A stretch of 64,000 nucleotides of DNA from Acidobacteriaceae bacterium (GTDB taxonomy: Bacteria; Acidobacteriota; Terriglobia; Terriglobales; Acidobacteriaceae). Of the stretch, positions 7,263 to 17,369 are shown piece after piece. Numbering within the stretch: the first letter of the stretch is position 1; each line of letters opens with the position of its first letter. Location of the stretch: positions 1 to 64,000 of the forward strand of contig PLHQ01000120.1 in NCBI GenBank assembly GCA_003138975.1, given 5' to 3'. The notes under the pieces were generated by a model. It worked only from the letters and a program-made list of their open reading frames with translations, had not been told where the DNA came from and searched no databases. Position numbers and translations under genes: made by a program.

Positions 7263-10147
7263 CTTGAGGCCCCGGCGGAAGCAGTGGCAGACGCAAGCCG
7301 CGCTTTGCCCGTCCGGACAGCCGAGGCGGCTGTCCCTACATGTTGCGATCCAAGAGCCGGCAAGGCCACTGAAACATGCTCATGCACCGCCTGCCGCTCA
7401 TTGTTGTCTTCGGGATGCAACTGGCGATACGGTCCGGTGATCGCCTGGGAAGACTCGTCGGCTTTGAAACGCATGTAGCGCACCTCGTGCTCCTTCGCAA
7501 GCTTTTCGTTTCCCAGGCCGTTGTAGCACAGCATTAAGTTGTAGTGCGCCTGCAGATCTTCGGGATCAATCGCCAACACGGACTGCAGAGTCTTCACCGC
7601 TTCTTCGTATTTGCGCTGCAGAAAGAGGACGCGTCCCAGATCATTGAGTGCGACGCGGTCGCGCGGATATTGGCTGAGAACGACGCGCAACCGAGCGGCG
7701 GCACCATCGTAGTTGCCATCCGCGCGCAGCACGCGTGCATAGAAGTAATGGGCCCGCGCCAAATTTGGGAATAAGGCCAGCGCTTTCTCGAGGACGATAC
7801 GGGCGCGGTCCATGTCACCTTCCTGCACGGCGCAGCGGCCTATATTCACCCAGCCATCGGGATTGTTCGGATCAGCCTCGGTGACTTTCTGGAACGCTAA
7901 GGCTGCACCCTTCAGATCCCCCTGCAGAAACAGGCCGATTCCATAGTCGTTCCAGCGCTGCCATTCATCTTTGCGAGTGATCGTCTTGGGCTCGAAGGCC
8001 GGGGCGTTGTGGGCCATCACGGGCAGCGTGACTTCATCTTCCGCCACAGTGACGATCGGAAGGTCAGGGATCTTTTCTTCTTTGGCGGAGACTCCCTGGA
8101 TCGACTTGGTGAATACAAAAGGACGGTCGTCGTACTCGGGTGTCACCTCGCGGCCTGACTTTTCATCAGGCTCGCCGACAAAGGCAAACTGCGTGTCCCA
8201 CCAGGCGAATTTGCGATAGCACAAGCGCGCGTGCAGCGTGATTTTATTGCCGGCGTTTTCTGGAATCGACATGCGGTAGTGCACGGTGTCGGCTGCTCCT
8301 GGAGGAATAAGCCGCACATAGACCACAGCCCGCGTAGCCCACGCGTTGCGTTTATTGATGGGGTTGCCGTGCGCATCGATCTGCAACGAGCGATAGAAGT
8401 GCGCGCCTTTTTCCACTGGACCTTTGCCATCGCCCTCGACCATGCCGCTCCAGAAGATAGTCTGGCCTTTGTCGTCCGTGCCCTTCAGTTCAAGCCACGT
8501 GTCATAGGCATCGACCGTGCCGCCGGGAAAAAAATGTCCAACCTTCTTCGTGCGGACGACTACATCCACGCGGACGGTATCACCGCGGCGCAACGCCGGC
8601 TGCACGCGGTTCAACGGCGCAGTGACTGGCGCAACTTCGCCGCCCATGCCGGGAGTGATTTTGGTCTCCGCCTCTTCGCCTACGGCAAATGTTGTGGCCA
8701 GTTCCGATTGAGTTGTTGCGCCAGTTTTCAAGGGCGCTTGCGCGGGAGACAAAGCAAAGATATCTACCGTGAGAGCTCCGCTCTTCAGAAATCCCTCGGT
8801 GAGCTTCAGCTGGGCAGCATCTTCATTCGCCGTGGGCAGAGCGGTGTTCGCTCCGGGAAAACGATGCGAGTGTACGAAGCCATTGATGTTGCCAGCATCT
8901 TTCGAAGCCTCCGCCGGCATGTGGCAATCGGCGCACTGCTGCGGCTTGGGCGGGTAGTAGAACGACCGCGCACCTTGCCCGGAAACTCCGCTGGCCTGCC
9001 AATTATCGTATTCATTAAAGCCGCGGAACCAGCGGTAGTGATTCACCGGAACGTCGAGATGGACCTTGTGGCAGGTGGAGCAGAATTCGGCGGTCTGCGT
9101 TTTCATGAACGGTTTGAGAAATACCCGCCGATGTGGCTCGGGATTCAGCCGGATCAGGAAATCATGCAGGGCGCGCGCCACGGGATTTTGCGTGGCGGCC
9201 AATTCGTGCAACTTGGGATATTCAAGATAAAAATCCGCCTGCCCCATCGTGCTTTTTACGTCAGCGATGGAGTGGCACATCATGCAACCGAGCCCAGCCT
9301 GCGATTCCGGACGGTGCACGATCTGCTTGATCGGAGTATCCATCAGTCCGCTGTAGAGCACGGCGGGGTCGTGGCATCCGCCGCACCATTTGGAAGGCTT
9401 GGTGCCGACCGTGTCCTGCATGTACTCGATCGCCTTGCGGTACCACTGATTGTTGAATGAAGAAAAATGGTGCGCGGAACTGAACCACTGGTTATAGATA
9501 TCTTCGTGGCAGCGCTTGCAGGAGTCAGACTCCATGAAAAACTTGCTGGGAATTTTCTGCTTGCCATAAACCTGGGCGGAACTAGGAAAGAACGAGCCCT
9601 CGGGCCCATCGCCTTCGCCGTTCATGTTGTCGGGCGGCATCGTGGGATTCTGGATGCGGACACGCGTCTGCCAGCTTCCGCGGACGTAGCGCGCGCCGTA
9701 GCCAATTCCTGAAAGCAGTAAGAGACAAACTGCTGCGCGCAGGGCCGCCGCGCTTGCGCTCGCCGACAGCCAGCCGAACCTTCCAAGCTTGTCGGCGATC
9801 AGAAGACCGACTCCAGCAAGAGCAATCAGGATGTGCAGATAGAGCCACTTCCATTCCGTGCGTGGAGTGCCGGTCTTGATGAGAATAAGTCCTAGAACCG
9901 CTCCAGCCGCGATGAGCAACCAACCGGTCCGCGCGATGAAGCTTCCGTTTCGCAGAAGACGAAAAAGCGCGGGGATCAGCAGAATTGCTGCGATTACGCC
10001 AGCCAAGGCGTGCAGCAGCACCACAACGGCGTAGAAAATATTCGGTTGGGGGAAGGTATAGAGGTAGGCGGCCGAGATCACAAGCAAGGGCAGCAGCCAG
10101 GACAATGCCCGACGTACGACACTTTCTGATGGTGAGCTTTCAAGCAT
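7259..10147 (-). CDS. Membrane-anchored pentaheme cytochrome c with C-terminal TPR domain
   Basis: A 962-residue protein. About five hydrophobic segments occupy residues 12-155. A periplasmic cytochrome region follows with five CXXCH heme sites: CKRCH (from about 210), CGGCH, CMMCH, CSTCH and CADCH. This layout resembles cytochrome c554/multiheme nitrite-reductase-like proteins. The middle part is beta-rich, and the C-terminal third holds about four TPR units, including 'EADPNNPDGWVNIGRCAVQEG'. It probably carries electrons at the outer face of the inner membrane and docks partners through the TPRs; the substrate is unknown. It is the first gene of the set and overlaps the next CRTAC1 gene by 4 bp. 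Confidence 0.85.
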   Translation of the reverse strand: MLESSPSESVVRRALSWLLPLLVISAAYLYTFPQPNIFYAVVVLLHALAGVIAAILLIPALFRLLRNGSFIARTGWLLIAAGAVLGLILIKTGTPRTEWKWLYLHILIALAGVGLLIADKLGRFGWLSASASAAALRAAVCLLLLSGIGYGARYVRGSWQTRVRIQNPTMPPDNMNGEGDGPEGSFFPSSAQVYGKQKIPSKFFMESDSCKRCHEDIYNQWFSSAHHFSSFNNQWYRKAIEYMQDTVGTKPSKWCGGCHDPAVLYSGLMDTPIKQIVHRPESQAGLGCMMCHSIADVKSTMGQADFYLEYPKLHELAATQNPVARALHDFLIRLNPEPHRRVFLKPFMKTQTAEFCSTCHKVHLDVPVNHYRWFRGFNEYDNWQASGVSGQGARSFYYPPKPQQCADCHMPAEASKDAGNINGFVHSHRFPGANTALPTANEDAAQLKLTEGFLKSGALTVDIFALSPAQAPLKTGATTQSELATTFAVGEEAETKITPGMGGEVAPVTAPLNRVQPALRRGDTVRVDVVVRTKKVGHFFPGGTVDAYDTWLELKGTDDKGQTIFWSGMVEGDGKGPVEKGAHFYRSLQIDAHGNPINKRNAWATRAVVYVRLIPPGAADTVHYRMSIPENAGNKITLHARLCYRKFAWWDTQFAFVGEPDEKSGREVTPEYDDRPFVFTKSIQGVSAKEEKIPDLPIVTVAEDEVTLPVMAHNAPAFEPKTITRKDEWQRWNDYGIGLFLQGDLKGAALAFQKVTEADPNNPDGWVNIGRCAVQEGDMDRARIVLEKALALFPNLARAHYFYARVLRADGNYDGAAARLRVVLSQYPRDRVALNDLGRVLFLQRKYEEAVKTLQSVLAIDPEDLQAHYNLMLCYNGLGNEKLAKEHEVRYMRFKADESSQAITGPYRQLHPEDNNERQAVHEHVSVALPALGSQHVGTAASAVRTGKARLASATASAGASR

Positions 10148-10266
10148 TCGGAAAAGAGTCAGGCGCCTACGGAACGGATTTCAGCCCGCAGTGCGTGAAC
10201 CGCGTGCGAATTAACTTACTGAGATGGAAGAGCGGTGGAAATAATACAAAGATACTACCGCGAAAC

Positions 10267-11694
10267 TTAGGACATTTTCCACGCCAGTGGCGGAACCCTC
10301 CACGCGCCGCATTCTTTCTCTAGTGCAGCGGCGACGGACAACACTTGCTCTTCTTGCCACGGCTGGCCAACGATCTGCACGCCGATGGGCAAGCCTTCGG
10401 ATGAGCTGCCCACGGGAACTACCGCGGCAGGGTTGCCTAACAAGTTAAAGAACTCTGTATAACTCCAGGCGTCGAGATAGTGGACGGTCTTGTCTCCAAT
10501 CTGCCAACTGCGCTCGCCGTGGCGGAAGGCCGGGATGGCTGCCGCAGGACACAAGAGGATAGGATACTGCTCCATTTGCGCGAGAAACGGCGCGCGGAGA
10601 ATGTCGCGCCGGATCCAAGCATCGAGCAGGGTCTCGGCGGTGAGAGCCGGCTCGGCTGCGGACCATTCCAAAAACTGCCTCAAGATAGGACTGAGATCAG
10701 ACTCGCGGCCCTTGAACATCGGTTTGATGAGCATACCGCCGGCAACGACGAAATACTTCCACCACAGTTGGCGCGCTTCTTCGAGCCCTTCCGGCCGAAA
10801 CAGGTCCACTTGAAAACCCGCGCTGCGCAAGGCTTCTGCCGCAGTGCGAACAGTTGCGCGGGTTTCCGCGGTGACCGGGGTACGCCCATCGTCTTCGAAA
10901 TAACCAACTCTCACCTCCCTGGTTTCGTCTTCACTTGGCCAGCGCAGCGGCACCGGCGCCGCATTGGTATCGCCAACGTCCGGACCTTGCATCGCCTCGA
11001 AAATAATTTTCAGGTCGGCAACGGTGCGCGCCATAGGCCCTACGACGCCGATCGATGCAAATGGACCCGCGGATACGGGAAAATGTCCGGTCGAGGGAAT
11101 ACGGCCCGGCGTCGGCTTCAGGCCGCAGATGCCGCTGAAGTGAGCGGGGACGCGAATTGAGCCGCCACCATCGCTACCTACGCCGCCAGCAGACATCCCT
11201 GCGGCAATCGCGGCCGCTTCGCCGCCACTTGAGCCGCCTGGAGTGCGCTCCAGACCCCATGGGCTGTTAGTGCGGCCATAAAGGAGATTGTCGGTTTCCC
11301 AGGCCATCAGAAGTTCCGGGGCGTTGGTTGTACCCAAGAGGATTGCGCCGGCAGCCTTCAGGCGCGTCACAAGCGGAGCATCCCGCCGCGCTAGAAATCC
11401 TGCGCGCAAGCGAGTTCCGGCCTCGCAGCGCAGCCCTGCTACGCTCATGGAACTCTTGATGCTGATGGGAACGCCGTGCAGCGGGCGGAGCGGCTCGTGG
11501 TTCATCACGCTGGACTCCGCATCCTTAGCGGATTGCCGGGCCCGTTCCGCATCAACTTGCACAAATGCGTTTAGTTTTGAATTCAGTCTCTCGATCTGCG
11601 CCAGATGAGCGTTGACTAGTTCTACCGGGGAGATTTTCTTCTTCCGAATCTGCTCGGCCATCGAGACAGCGGGAATGAAAGTCAGGTCGTTCAT
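10267..11694 (-). CDS. Amidase (amidase-signature family)
   Basis: A 475-residue serine amidase of the Ser-cisSer-Lys type. The catalytic lysine is in 'VPISIKSSMSVAG', the cis-serine is in the glycine/serine-rich 'GGSSGGEAAAIAAG' segment, and the nucleophilic serine is in 'GSDGGGSIRVPA'. The C-terminal 'GNPAAVVPVG' and 'GLPIGVQIVG' segments are typical of fatty-acid-amide-hydrolase and GatA-like amidases. No gatB or gatC is adjacent, so a general amide hydrolase is likelier than the tRNA amidotransferase subunit. Its ATG overlaps the stop codon of the upstream pseudouridine synthase by one base (TAATG), implying one transcript. Confidence 0.9.
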   Translation of the reverse strand: MNDLTFIPAVSMAEQIRKKKISPVELVNAHLAQIERLNSKLNAFVQVDAERARQSAKDAESSVMNHEPLRPLHGVPISIKSSMSVAGLRCEAGTRLRAGFLARRDAPLVTRLKAAGAILLGTTNAPELLMAWETDNLLYGRTNSPWGLERTPGGSSGGEAAAIAAGMSAGGVGSDGGGSIRVPAHFSGICGLKPTPGRIPSTGHFPVSAGPFASIGVVGPMARTVADLKIIFEAMQGPDVGDTNAAPVPLRWPSEDETREVRVGYFEDDGRTPVTAETRATVRTAAEALRSAGFQVDLFRPEGLEEARQLWWKYFVVAGGMLIKPMFKGRESDLSPILRQFLEWSAAEPALTAETLLDAWIRRDILRAPFLAQMEQYPILLCPAAAIPAFRHGERSWQIGDKTVHYLDAWSYTEFFNLLGNPAAVVPVGSSSEGLPIGVQIVGQPWQEEQVLSVAAALEKECGAWRVPPLAWKMS

Positions 11695-12476
11695 TAAGTT
11701 TTCTCTCCGGCTGCGCGATCGAGCATTCGCTTCTCATCTCCGGTGAGGGACCGGCATCCACCCTTCGCGAGATTTCCCAGTAGTAGCGGGCCAACGGCCA
11801 CGCGCACCAGCCGCAGCACCTCGACGCCCATCGCCTCCAGCATGCGCCGAATCTGGCGATTCTTTCCCTCATCCAGAATAATTTCGAGCCAGCAGTTTTT
11901 CTGCCCCGCCCGCAAGCGACGAGCTTGCTTCACCCGCAGCACTTCACCGTTTTTGGCTCGCACACCCCGAACCAGCGCCTGGATAAACTCCTCATCCGCG
12001 ACGGCCCCCACTTGCACATGGTAAGTCTTGTCCAGATGCGTTTCTGGCGCGGTGATGCGCGCGGCCCACTCGGAATCGTTAGTCAGCAGTAACAGGCCCT
12101 CGCTGGCTTTGTCCAATCGGCCAACTGGAGCGACCCAAGGCAAGTTCTTGTCTGACAGGCTCGTTATCTGAGCAGAACATGTGCTCAACATTGCGTACAC
12201 CGTCTGGCGCCCTTTTTCGTCTGACGCCGTCGTTACTAAGCCGCGTGGCTTGTTCAGCATGAGATAGATTCTGTTCTGCGGCTCTACCACTTTCTTATAG
12301 ACCGCAATCTGATCGTGCTTCACGGAAACAGGCGCCTCCGGATTGCGCAGGATTTTTCCGTTCAGGCTTACGCGCCCTGCGCGAATCAACTCTGCCGCGT
12401 TCGCCCGAGAACAGTAGCCAAGCTTCGACAACGCTCGCGCCAGGCCGACCTGCCGGGTTGGGGTTTTGGCGACCAC
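11694..12476 (-). CDS. 16S/23S rRNA pseudouridine synthase, RsuA/RluB family
   Basis: A 260-residue protein with an N-terminal S4 RNA-binding domain ('RALSKLGYCSRANAAELIRAGRV', about residues 14-60). The RsuA-family catalytic domain follows, with the active-site aspartate in 'PVGRLDKASEGLLLLTND'. The 'DEGKNRQIRRMLEAMG' motif is diagnostic of the RsuA/RluB/RluE/RluF group. It converts uridine to pseudouridine in rRNA; which site cannot be told. The start is a GTG in the ORF track; nearby ATG codons are out of frame. It is co-directional and overlapping with the amidase. Confidence 0.9.
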   Translation of the reverse strand: MVAKTPTRQVGLARALSKLGYCSRANAAELIRAGRVSLNGKILRNPEAPVSVKHDQIAVYKKVVEPQNRIYLMLNKPRGLVTTASDEKGRQTVYAMLSTCSAQITSLSDKNLPWVAPVGRLDKASEGLLLLTNDSEWAARITAPETHLDKTYHVQVGAVADEEFIQALVRGVRAKNGEVLRVKQARRLRAGQKNCWLEIILDEGKNRQIRRMLEAMGVEVLRLVRVAVGPLLLGNLAKGGCRSLTGDEKRMLDRAAGEKT

Positions 12477-12602
12477 GCATTCATGCTAACCGAGGACTCG
12501 ATGAATCACGAGGGCGGGCCTTGGTTTTCGGACTTCGGAATGCACGATCCCAGTCCGCTTGGTACGATATGGTCGCAGCGCGGCTGTTTAAAAGGAGAAG
12601 CC

Positions 12603-12986
12603 ATGGCCCATCAACATCCTCCGCGATTTCTGAAAATTGTGGACGACGCCAAAACGCGCGTGCGCGAAACCAATGTCGACGCGGTGAAGGCGAGGATGGA
12701 TCGCGGCGAGAAATTCATGCTCGTCGATGTCCGCGAGGAAAGTGAATTCGACAAAGACCATCTTCCCGGCGCTATTCATCTGGGCAAAGGCATCATTGAA
12801 CGCGACATCGAAGCGCGTGTGCCTGAACTCAACACGGAAATGATCCTGTATTGCGGCGGAGGTTTCCGCTCGGCACTGGCGGCCGACAACCTGCAGAAGA
12901 TGGGCTACACCAACGTGATTTCGATGGATGGCGGGATTCGCGACTGGCGGGAAAAGGGATATCCGCTAACGAAAGGCAATTCGTAG
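12603..12986 (+). CDS. Rhodanese-like sulfurtransferase domain protein
   Basis: A 127-residue single rhodanese domain. 'MLVDVREESEFDKDHLPGAIHLGKG' is the central rhodanese motif, and the active-site loop 'LYCGGGFRSALAA' carries the cysteine that would hold persulfide. I chose the ATG at 12603 over the longer ORF because AAAAGGAGAAGCC gives a well-spaced Shine-Dalgarno and the protein then starts just before the domain. It probably transfers sulfane sulfur or handles thiols in the cytoplasm. It is monocistronic and diverges from the pseudouridine synthase gene. Confidence 0.9.
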   Translation: MAHQHPPRFLKIVDDAKTRVRETNVDAVKARMDRGEKFMLVDVREESEFDKDHLPGAIHLGKGIIERDIEARVPELNTEMILYCGGGFRSALAADNLQKMGYTNVISMDGGIRDWREKGYPLTKGNS

Positions 12987-13255
12987 TTTTCAGTTTCTAG
13001 TCTTCGTTGTCCGCGTACCGCGCGGAACGAATCGCAGCCAATGGCTGCCGCGTCCGGCATCAGGCACCTTCTCCCCCGCGTTCTCTATAGCAATGCGGGC
13101 CCTACATTTGCGTGACGGGAGCGATACGTTTATGGTGATATCCACTCTTGGTGAACCCGGCATCGCCGGACGGTGCACGTGCGGACTATTAGCGTTCAAA
13201 CACAATCGCGATTGAATCGCCACACTTTCTTGGTAAGCGCCAGCTCTACCCACTT

Positions 13256-14581
13256 ATGAATGGTCGCATCTTTTTCTGGTCGCTCACGTCGGCTCTCGCC
13301 GGATTTCTTTTCGGTTTCGATACAGTCGTTATTTCCGGCGCCGAAAAAACAATTCAGTCGCTTTGGGGTCTGAGTCCCGGACTGCACGGCATTGCCATGG
13401 CCTCGGCCCTTTACGGCACCGTCGTTGGTTCACTGCTCGGTGGCTGGCCGGCTGACCGATTCGGACGCAAAGCCACACTGCTTTGGATCGGCGTTCTTTA
13501 CCTTGTCGGTGCGGTGGGCTCAGGTCTAGCGCCAAACGTTGGCACTTTCATCGTCGCACGCGTCATAGGCGGGTTGGGCATCGGCATCTCTACCGTGGTT
13601 GCCCCAATGTACATCTCGGAGATCGCACCGCCTAAGTATCGCGGTCGACTTGCCGGCATGTTCCAGTTCAACATTGTTTTTGGCATCCTGATCGCTTTCG
13701 TCTCGAACGCGCTGCTCGCAGGCATCGGCGAGAACGCTTGGCGCTGGATGCTGGGTGTGGCCGCGTTTCCGTCGTTGCTCTACGCTGTGTTCTGCTTTGG
13801 CCTTCCCGAAAGCCCACGTTGGCTGCTAAGCAGGAAGGGAGATCGCCAAGCCGCCCTGGAGGTCCTGCAACGCATTGAACCTGAAGCTTCGAAAGCCGAG
13901 ATTGCAGGCGAGGCGGACCAAATCATGTCCGCATCGTCGGCGGAAGGACCCTCCGGACACTTCTGGACGAGACGCCTTCGCAAACCGATCATGCTCGCCA
14001 TCTTGATCGCCTTCTTCAACCAACTCTCCGGCATCAATGCGATTTTGTACTTCGCGCCCCGCATATTTGAACTTACCGGCCTCGGTACAAAAGCCGCCCT
14101 ATTGCAATCCATCGGTATTGGCGTCACCAATCTCGTTTTCACCTTTGTCGGCCTCTGGCTGATTGACCGGCTGGGCCGACGTACCCTTCTCTATATTGGC
14201 TCGTTCGGCTACATCGCTTCCCTTGGTCTCGTCGCCTGGGCGTTCTTTACGGAGCATCTTGCGCTCGTGCCAATTTGTATCTTCGCCTTCATCGCTGCGC
14301 ACTCGATTGGGCAAGGAGCGGTCATCTGGGTTTTCATCTCCGAGATATTCCCCAATCGTCATCGTGCGGAAGGACAGACGCTCGGCAGCTTCACGCATTG
14401 GATCTTCGCCGCCTTGCTCACAACTTTCTTCCCGAAGATGGTCTCCGCCTTCCCACCCGGTTACGTTTTTTCGTTTTTCGCCGGCATGATGGTTCTCCAG
14501 CTCATTTGGGTGAAGACGCTGGTTCCGGAGACGAAGGGTGTGCCGTTGGAGCAAATCCAGAAACAACTGGGCATCGAATAG
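13256..14581 (+). CDS. MFS sugar:H+ symporter (sugar porter family)
   Basis: A 441-residue transporter with 12 predicted helices. The sugar-porter signatures are present: 'ADRFGRKATLLW' between helices 2 and 3, 'PESPRWLLSRKG' after helix 6, 'IDRLGRRTLL' in the second half, and 'PETKGVPLEQIQK' at the C-terminus. This matches the XylE/GalP/AraE group, so import of a hexose or pentose with protons is likely. No clear Shine-Dalgarno precedes the ATG. The roughly 270 bp upstream show no gene I can support. Confidence 0.92.
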   Translation: MNGRIFFWSLTSALAGFLFGFDTVVISGAEKTIQSLWGLSPGLHGIAMASALYGTVVGSLLGGWPADRFGRKATLLWIGVLYLVGAVGSGLAPNVGTFIVARVIGGLGIGISTVVAPMYISEIAPPKYRGRLAGMFQFNIVFGILIAFVSNALLAGIGENAWRWMLGVAAFPSLLYAVFCFGLPESPRWLLSRKGDRQAALEVLQRIEPEASKAEIAGEADQIMSASSAEGPSGHFWTRRLRKPIMLAILIAFFNQLSGINAILYFAPRIFELTGLGTKAALLQSIGIGVTNLVFTFVGLWLIDRLGRRTLLYIGSFGYIASLGLVAWAFFTEHLALVPICIFAFIAAHSIGQGAVIWVFISEIFPNRHRAEGQTLGSFTHWIFAALLTTFFPKMVSAFPPGYVFSFFAGMMVLQLIWVKTLVPETKGVPLEQIQKQLGIE

Positions 14582-14622
14582 GGTACGATTTGTACTCCTC
14601 CGCCGGGGCTATGCGCTCAGCG

Positions 14623-16386
14623 TTACCGTAGGACCGGAAGCGCAACTTTCTGCTGAATTCCCGCGCCCTCGACGACGGTGTAAATGAAATCCGCCGGCAC
14701 ATTCCGCAGAATTTCCGTTTCACCATTCGGCCAGCGAATACTTATTTCGGACATCTTATCGTTTGTACCCAGTCCAAAGTGCAGCCGCAAATCATTCTGA
14801 GAAAGATAACTGGAGCCGCCGCGCACTTCACTGAACTGCACCAGAGTGCCAGCCTTCACCGTCACTCGTGTGCCAATCGCGGCTTTGTTGCTTTTCATGC
14901 CCACCAGCTTGAAGAGTGCGCGGTGATTCGCGCTGTCGCTATGATTCAACAGCAGAGACGGCGGCTCACCCACGTTAAGCACCACAATGTCGACATTGCC
15001 ATCGTTGTTGATGTCACCAAATGCCGCACCCCGCCTCGATTGCGGCGGCATGTTGGCCAACGCCTGGGAAACATCGTCAAAGGTTCCGTCGCGATGATTG
15101 CGGAAAAGCAGCATCGGCTGCCGGTAGGGCGTGCCGCCGGGAATCGCATCCACCTGGGGATAGACGTGGCCACAGTCCACGAATAAATCCAGCCAGCCGT
15201 CGTTGTCCATGTCGAAGAACGAGGTGCCCCAACACACGAAAGGGTAAGTCGGCTTCATCAATTTAGCGCGCACACTCACATCCGCGAAATTTTCCTTGTC
15301 GAGGTTGTGATACAAGGTCGAGCCCTGCTCAACAAAATTGGTCACAATCATCGACAAACGGCCTTCGTGCAGATAATCGCCCCAGTCCACACCCATCGAA
15401 CCTTGCTCCATGCCGTCGCCACTCAGCGCGACTCCGGCGAGCAGGCCAACATCTTCAAACGTCCCGTCATGCTTGTTGTGATACAGAAAATTCGGGCCGG
15501 CATCGTTCGCGACATAAAGGTCGGGCCAGCCGTCGTTGTCGTAGTCGCCCCAGGTCGCTCCCAATCCGTAGTAATGATGCGGATCGTCGACGCCAGCCTT
15601 CTTCGAAACTTCTTCGAAGGTGCCATCGCCCTTGTTATGAAAGAGTAAATCCGATTCGCCGGGCATGCCCCATGGCCCGCACTGCACCAGCGTTCCCTTG
15701 AAGCGGCAGAATCGCGGATCGTTGCCGAACTGCGGCAAGTCGTTCATATCGACGTGGACATAGCGCGAGACAAAAAGATCGACCTTGCCGTCACGATCGT
15801 AGTCGGCCCAGGCAGCACCGGTGCTGAATCCACCTGCGCCCACGCCCGCCTTGTCCGTGACATCCTCAAACTTGCAGTTACCCAGATTGTGATAGAGAAC
15901 GTTGCCGCCATAGCCCGTGACGTAAATATCTTGTAGGCCGTCGTTGTCGTAATCGGCCACGGCCACGCCCATGCCCCAACCCTTGCGCGTGAGGCCCGCG
16001 GACTTGGTGATGTCGGTGAACTTGAGATCGTTATTCTTGGGATCAGTATCCTGATGATAAAGCGTGATCATCGGATCACCGCCTTGGCGATAGCGCTCCA
16101 CCGTCGATCCGTTGACGGTAATGATGTCGAGCTTGCCATCGTTGTCGCAGTCGATCAAACCCACCCCGCCGCTCATGGATTCGGTGATGAACTTCTTATC
16201 GGGAGAAGAAATGTGCGGGACGACAAGGCCGGCCTTCTGTGCGATATCTTCAAACTGCGGGAGGGGGATTTGTGTGCCTTGCTCTTGGGCTTGTGGTACC
16301 GGCACCGCAGGCTCAGAACGAGCGGCTTGTACAAACAGCAACGGGGCTAGGAGCAGTCCCGTCCACAAGGGAAGCAATGTTGGCAT
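14623..16386 (-). CDS. CRTAC1-family FG-GAP/VCBS repeat protein with UnbV domain
   Basis: A 587-residue exported protein with a signal peptide (about residues 1-24). Its opening motif is 'FEDIAQKAGLVVPHISSPDKKFI', followed by repeated calcium-loop blades such as 'DYDNDGLQDIYVTGYGG', and it ends with an ASPIC/UnbV domain ('IGTRVTVKAGTLVQFSEVRGG'). It is a paralogue of the protein encoded at 5535-7262. It stands alone, convergent with the sugar transporter (41 bp between stops) and divergent from the LolA-like gene. Likely a secreted or surface beta-propeller; no catalytic motif seen. Confidence 0.88.
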   Translation of the reverse strand: MPTLLPLWTGLLLAPLLFVQAARSEPAVPVPQAQEQGTQIPLPQFEDIAQKAGLVVPHISSPDKKFITESMSGGVGLIDCDNDGKLDIITVNGSTVERYRQGGDPMITLYHQDTDPKNNDLKFTDITKSAGLTRKGWGMGVAVADYDNDGLQDIYVTGYGGNVLYHNLGNCKFEDVTDKAGVGAGGFSTGAAWADYDRDGKVDLFVSRYVHVDMNDLPQFGNDPRFCRFKGTLVQCGPWGMPGESDLLFHNKGDGTFEEVSKKAGVDDPHHYYGLGATWGDYDNDGWPDLYVANDAGPNFLYHNKHDGTFEDVGLLAGVALSGDGMEQGSMGVDWGDYLHEGRLSMIVTNFVEQGSTLYHNLDKENFADVSVRAKLMKPTYPFVCWGTSFFDMDNDGWLDLFVDCGHVYPQVDAIPGGTPYRQPMLLFRNHRDGTFDDVSQALANMPPQSRRGAAFGDINNDGNVDIVVLNVGEPPSLLLNHSDSANHRALFKLVGMKSNKAAIGTRVTVKAGTLVQFSEVRGGSSYLSQNDLRLHFGLGTNDKMSEISIRWPNGETEILRNVPADFIYTVVEGAGIQQKVALPVLR

Positions 16387-16547
16387 GGGCAGGAGATCGA
16401 TTATACAGTGCGGATTCGGCGGTGACGGAATCGAGAAAACATAACGGAGCGATGCAAACTGTCGTGTTTCGGGAAGAATAAGGCTCTAATGTGGATATTG
16501 CGGTACTCATTTCGTTTAGACTGATAGCACGCTTCCAACGGGGAAAT

Positions 16548-17369
16548 ATGGGGAACAGACGCTTTCGACATTGTCTGGTGGGCGCTGCGCTGCTACTGTG
16601 CGCGACTTTTGTGGCGATGTGCCAAGCGCTGCCTCAACAGCTTGTCGCTGGTGGCACCTCGAATTCCGTTCCGAATACGTCCCTGACGGTTGAGCAAGTA
16701 GTCAAAAAACTGCAGGAAAGGAACGCGGAGCGGGCTGCCGCGTTAGATCAGTACAAAGCAACACGAGTCTATCGAATGCAGTATCGCGGTTTCCCGAGCG
16801 ATCGCGATGCAGAGATGGTGGTCAATGTGGACTATCATGCTCCGAATTCCAAGGAGTTCAGCGTGGTGTCGCAGACTGGTTCCAAGTTCATCATCGAGCA
16901 CGTTTTCAATAGACTCCTGGAGAGCGAGCAAGAAGCAGCCAACGAAGAGAACCGCAAGCACACAGCGCTGAGCACGGAAAACTATGATTTCGCGTTGGCT
17001 GGCTACGAATCTGCACCGGATGGCGGGCAATACGTTCTAACCCTGCTCCCCAAGACGAAGAACAAGTTTCTCTATCGCGGAAAAATATGGATTGACGCGA
17101 AAGACTTCGCGGTGGTGCGGATCAAAGGAGAGCCGGGGAAAAATCCATCGTTCTTTATCAAGAAAACCGACATCGAACACAACTACTTGAAAGTGAATGG
17201 ATTCTGGCTCCCGGCCGAGAACCGCACGGAAAGCGTGATACGCCTCGGCGGGGTGGCCATGCTGTCCATCGAATACAAAGATTACAGAGTTACAAGGGCA
17301 ACGCCGCTTCCGGGTGTGGAAAATCGTGTCGGCGCGTTGAAATCCCCGGGAACCGGGGCAGTGCGCTGA
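16548..17369 (+). CDS. Exported LolA/RseB-like (outer-membrane lipoprotein-sorting-like) protein
   Basis: A 273-residue protein with a signal peptide ('CLVGAALLLCATFVAMCQA'). The rest is a beta-rich domain with strands such as 'YRMQYRGFPSDRDAEMVVNVDY' and 'KIWIDAKDFAVVRIKGEPGK', like the half-barrel of LolA/RseB/MucB proteins. The ATG at 16548 is preferred over the track start because it is preceded by GGGGAAAT and directly begins the signal sequence. No partner genes are adjacent. The role (lipid/lipoprotein transfer or sensing) is inferred only from overall fold impression. Confidence 0.65.
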   Translation: MGNRRFRHCLVGAALLLCATFVAMCQALPQQLVAGGTSNSVPNTSLTVEQVVKKLQERNAERAAALDQYKATRVYRMQYRGFPSDRDAEMVVNVDYHAPNSKEFSVVSQTGSKFIIEHVFNRLLESEQEAANEENRKHTALSTENYDFALAGYESAPDGGQYVLTLLPKTKNKFLYRGKIWIDAKDFAVVRIKGEPGKNPSFFIKKTDIEHNYLKVNGFWLPAENRTESVIRLGGVAMLSIEYKDYRVTRATPLPGVENRVGALKSPGTGAVR

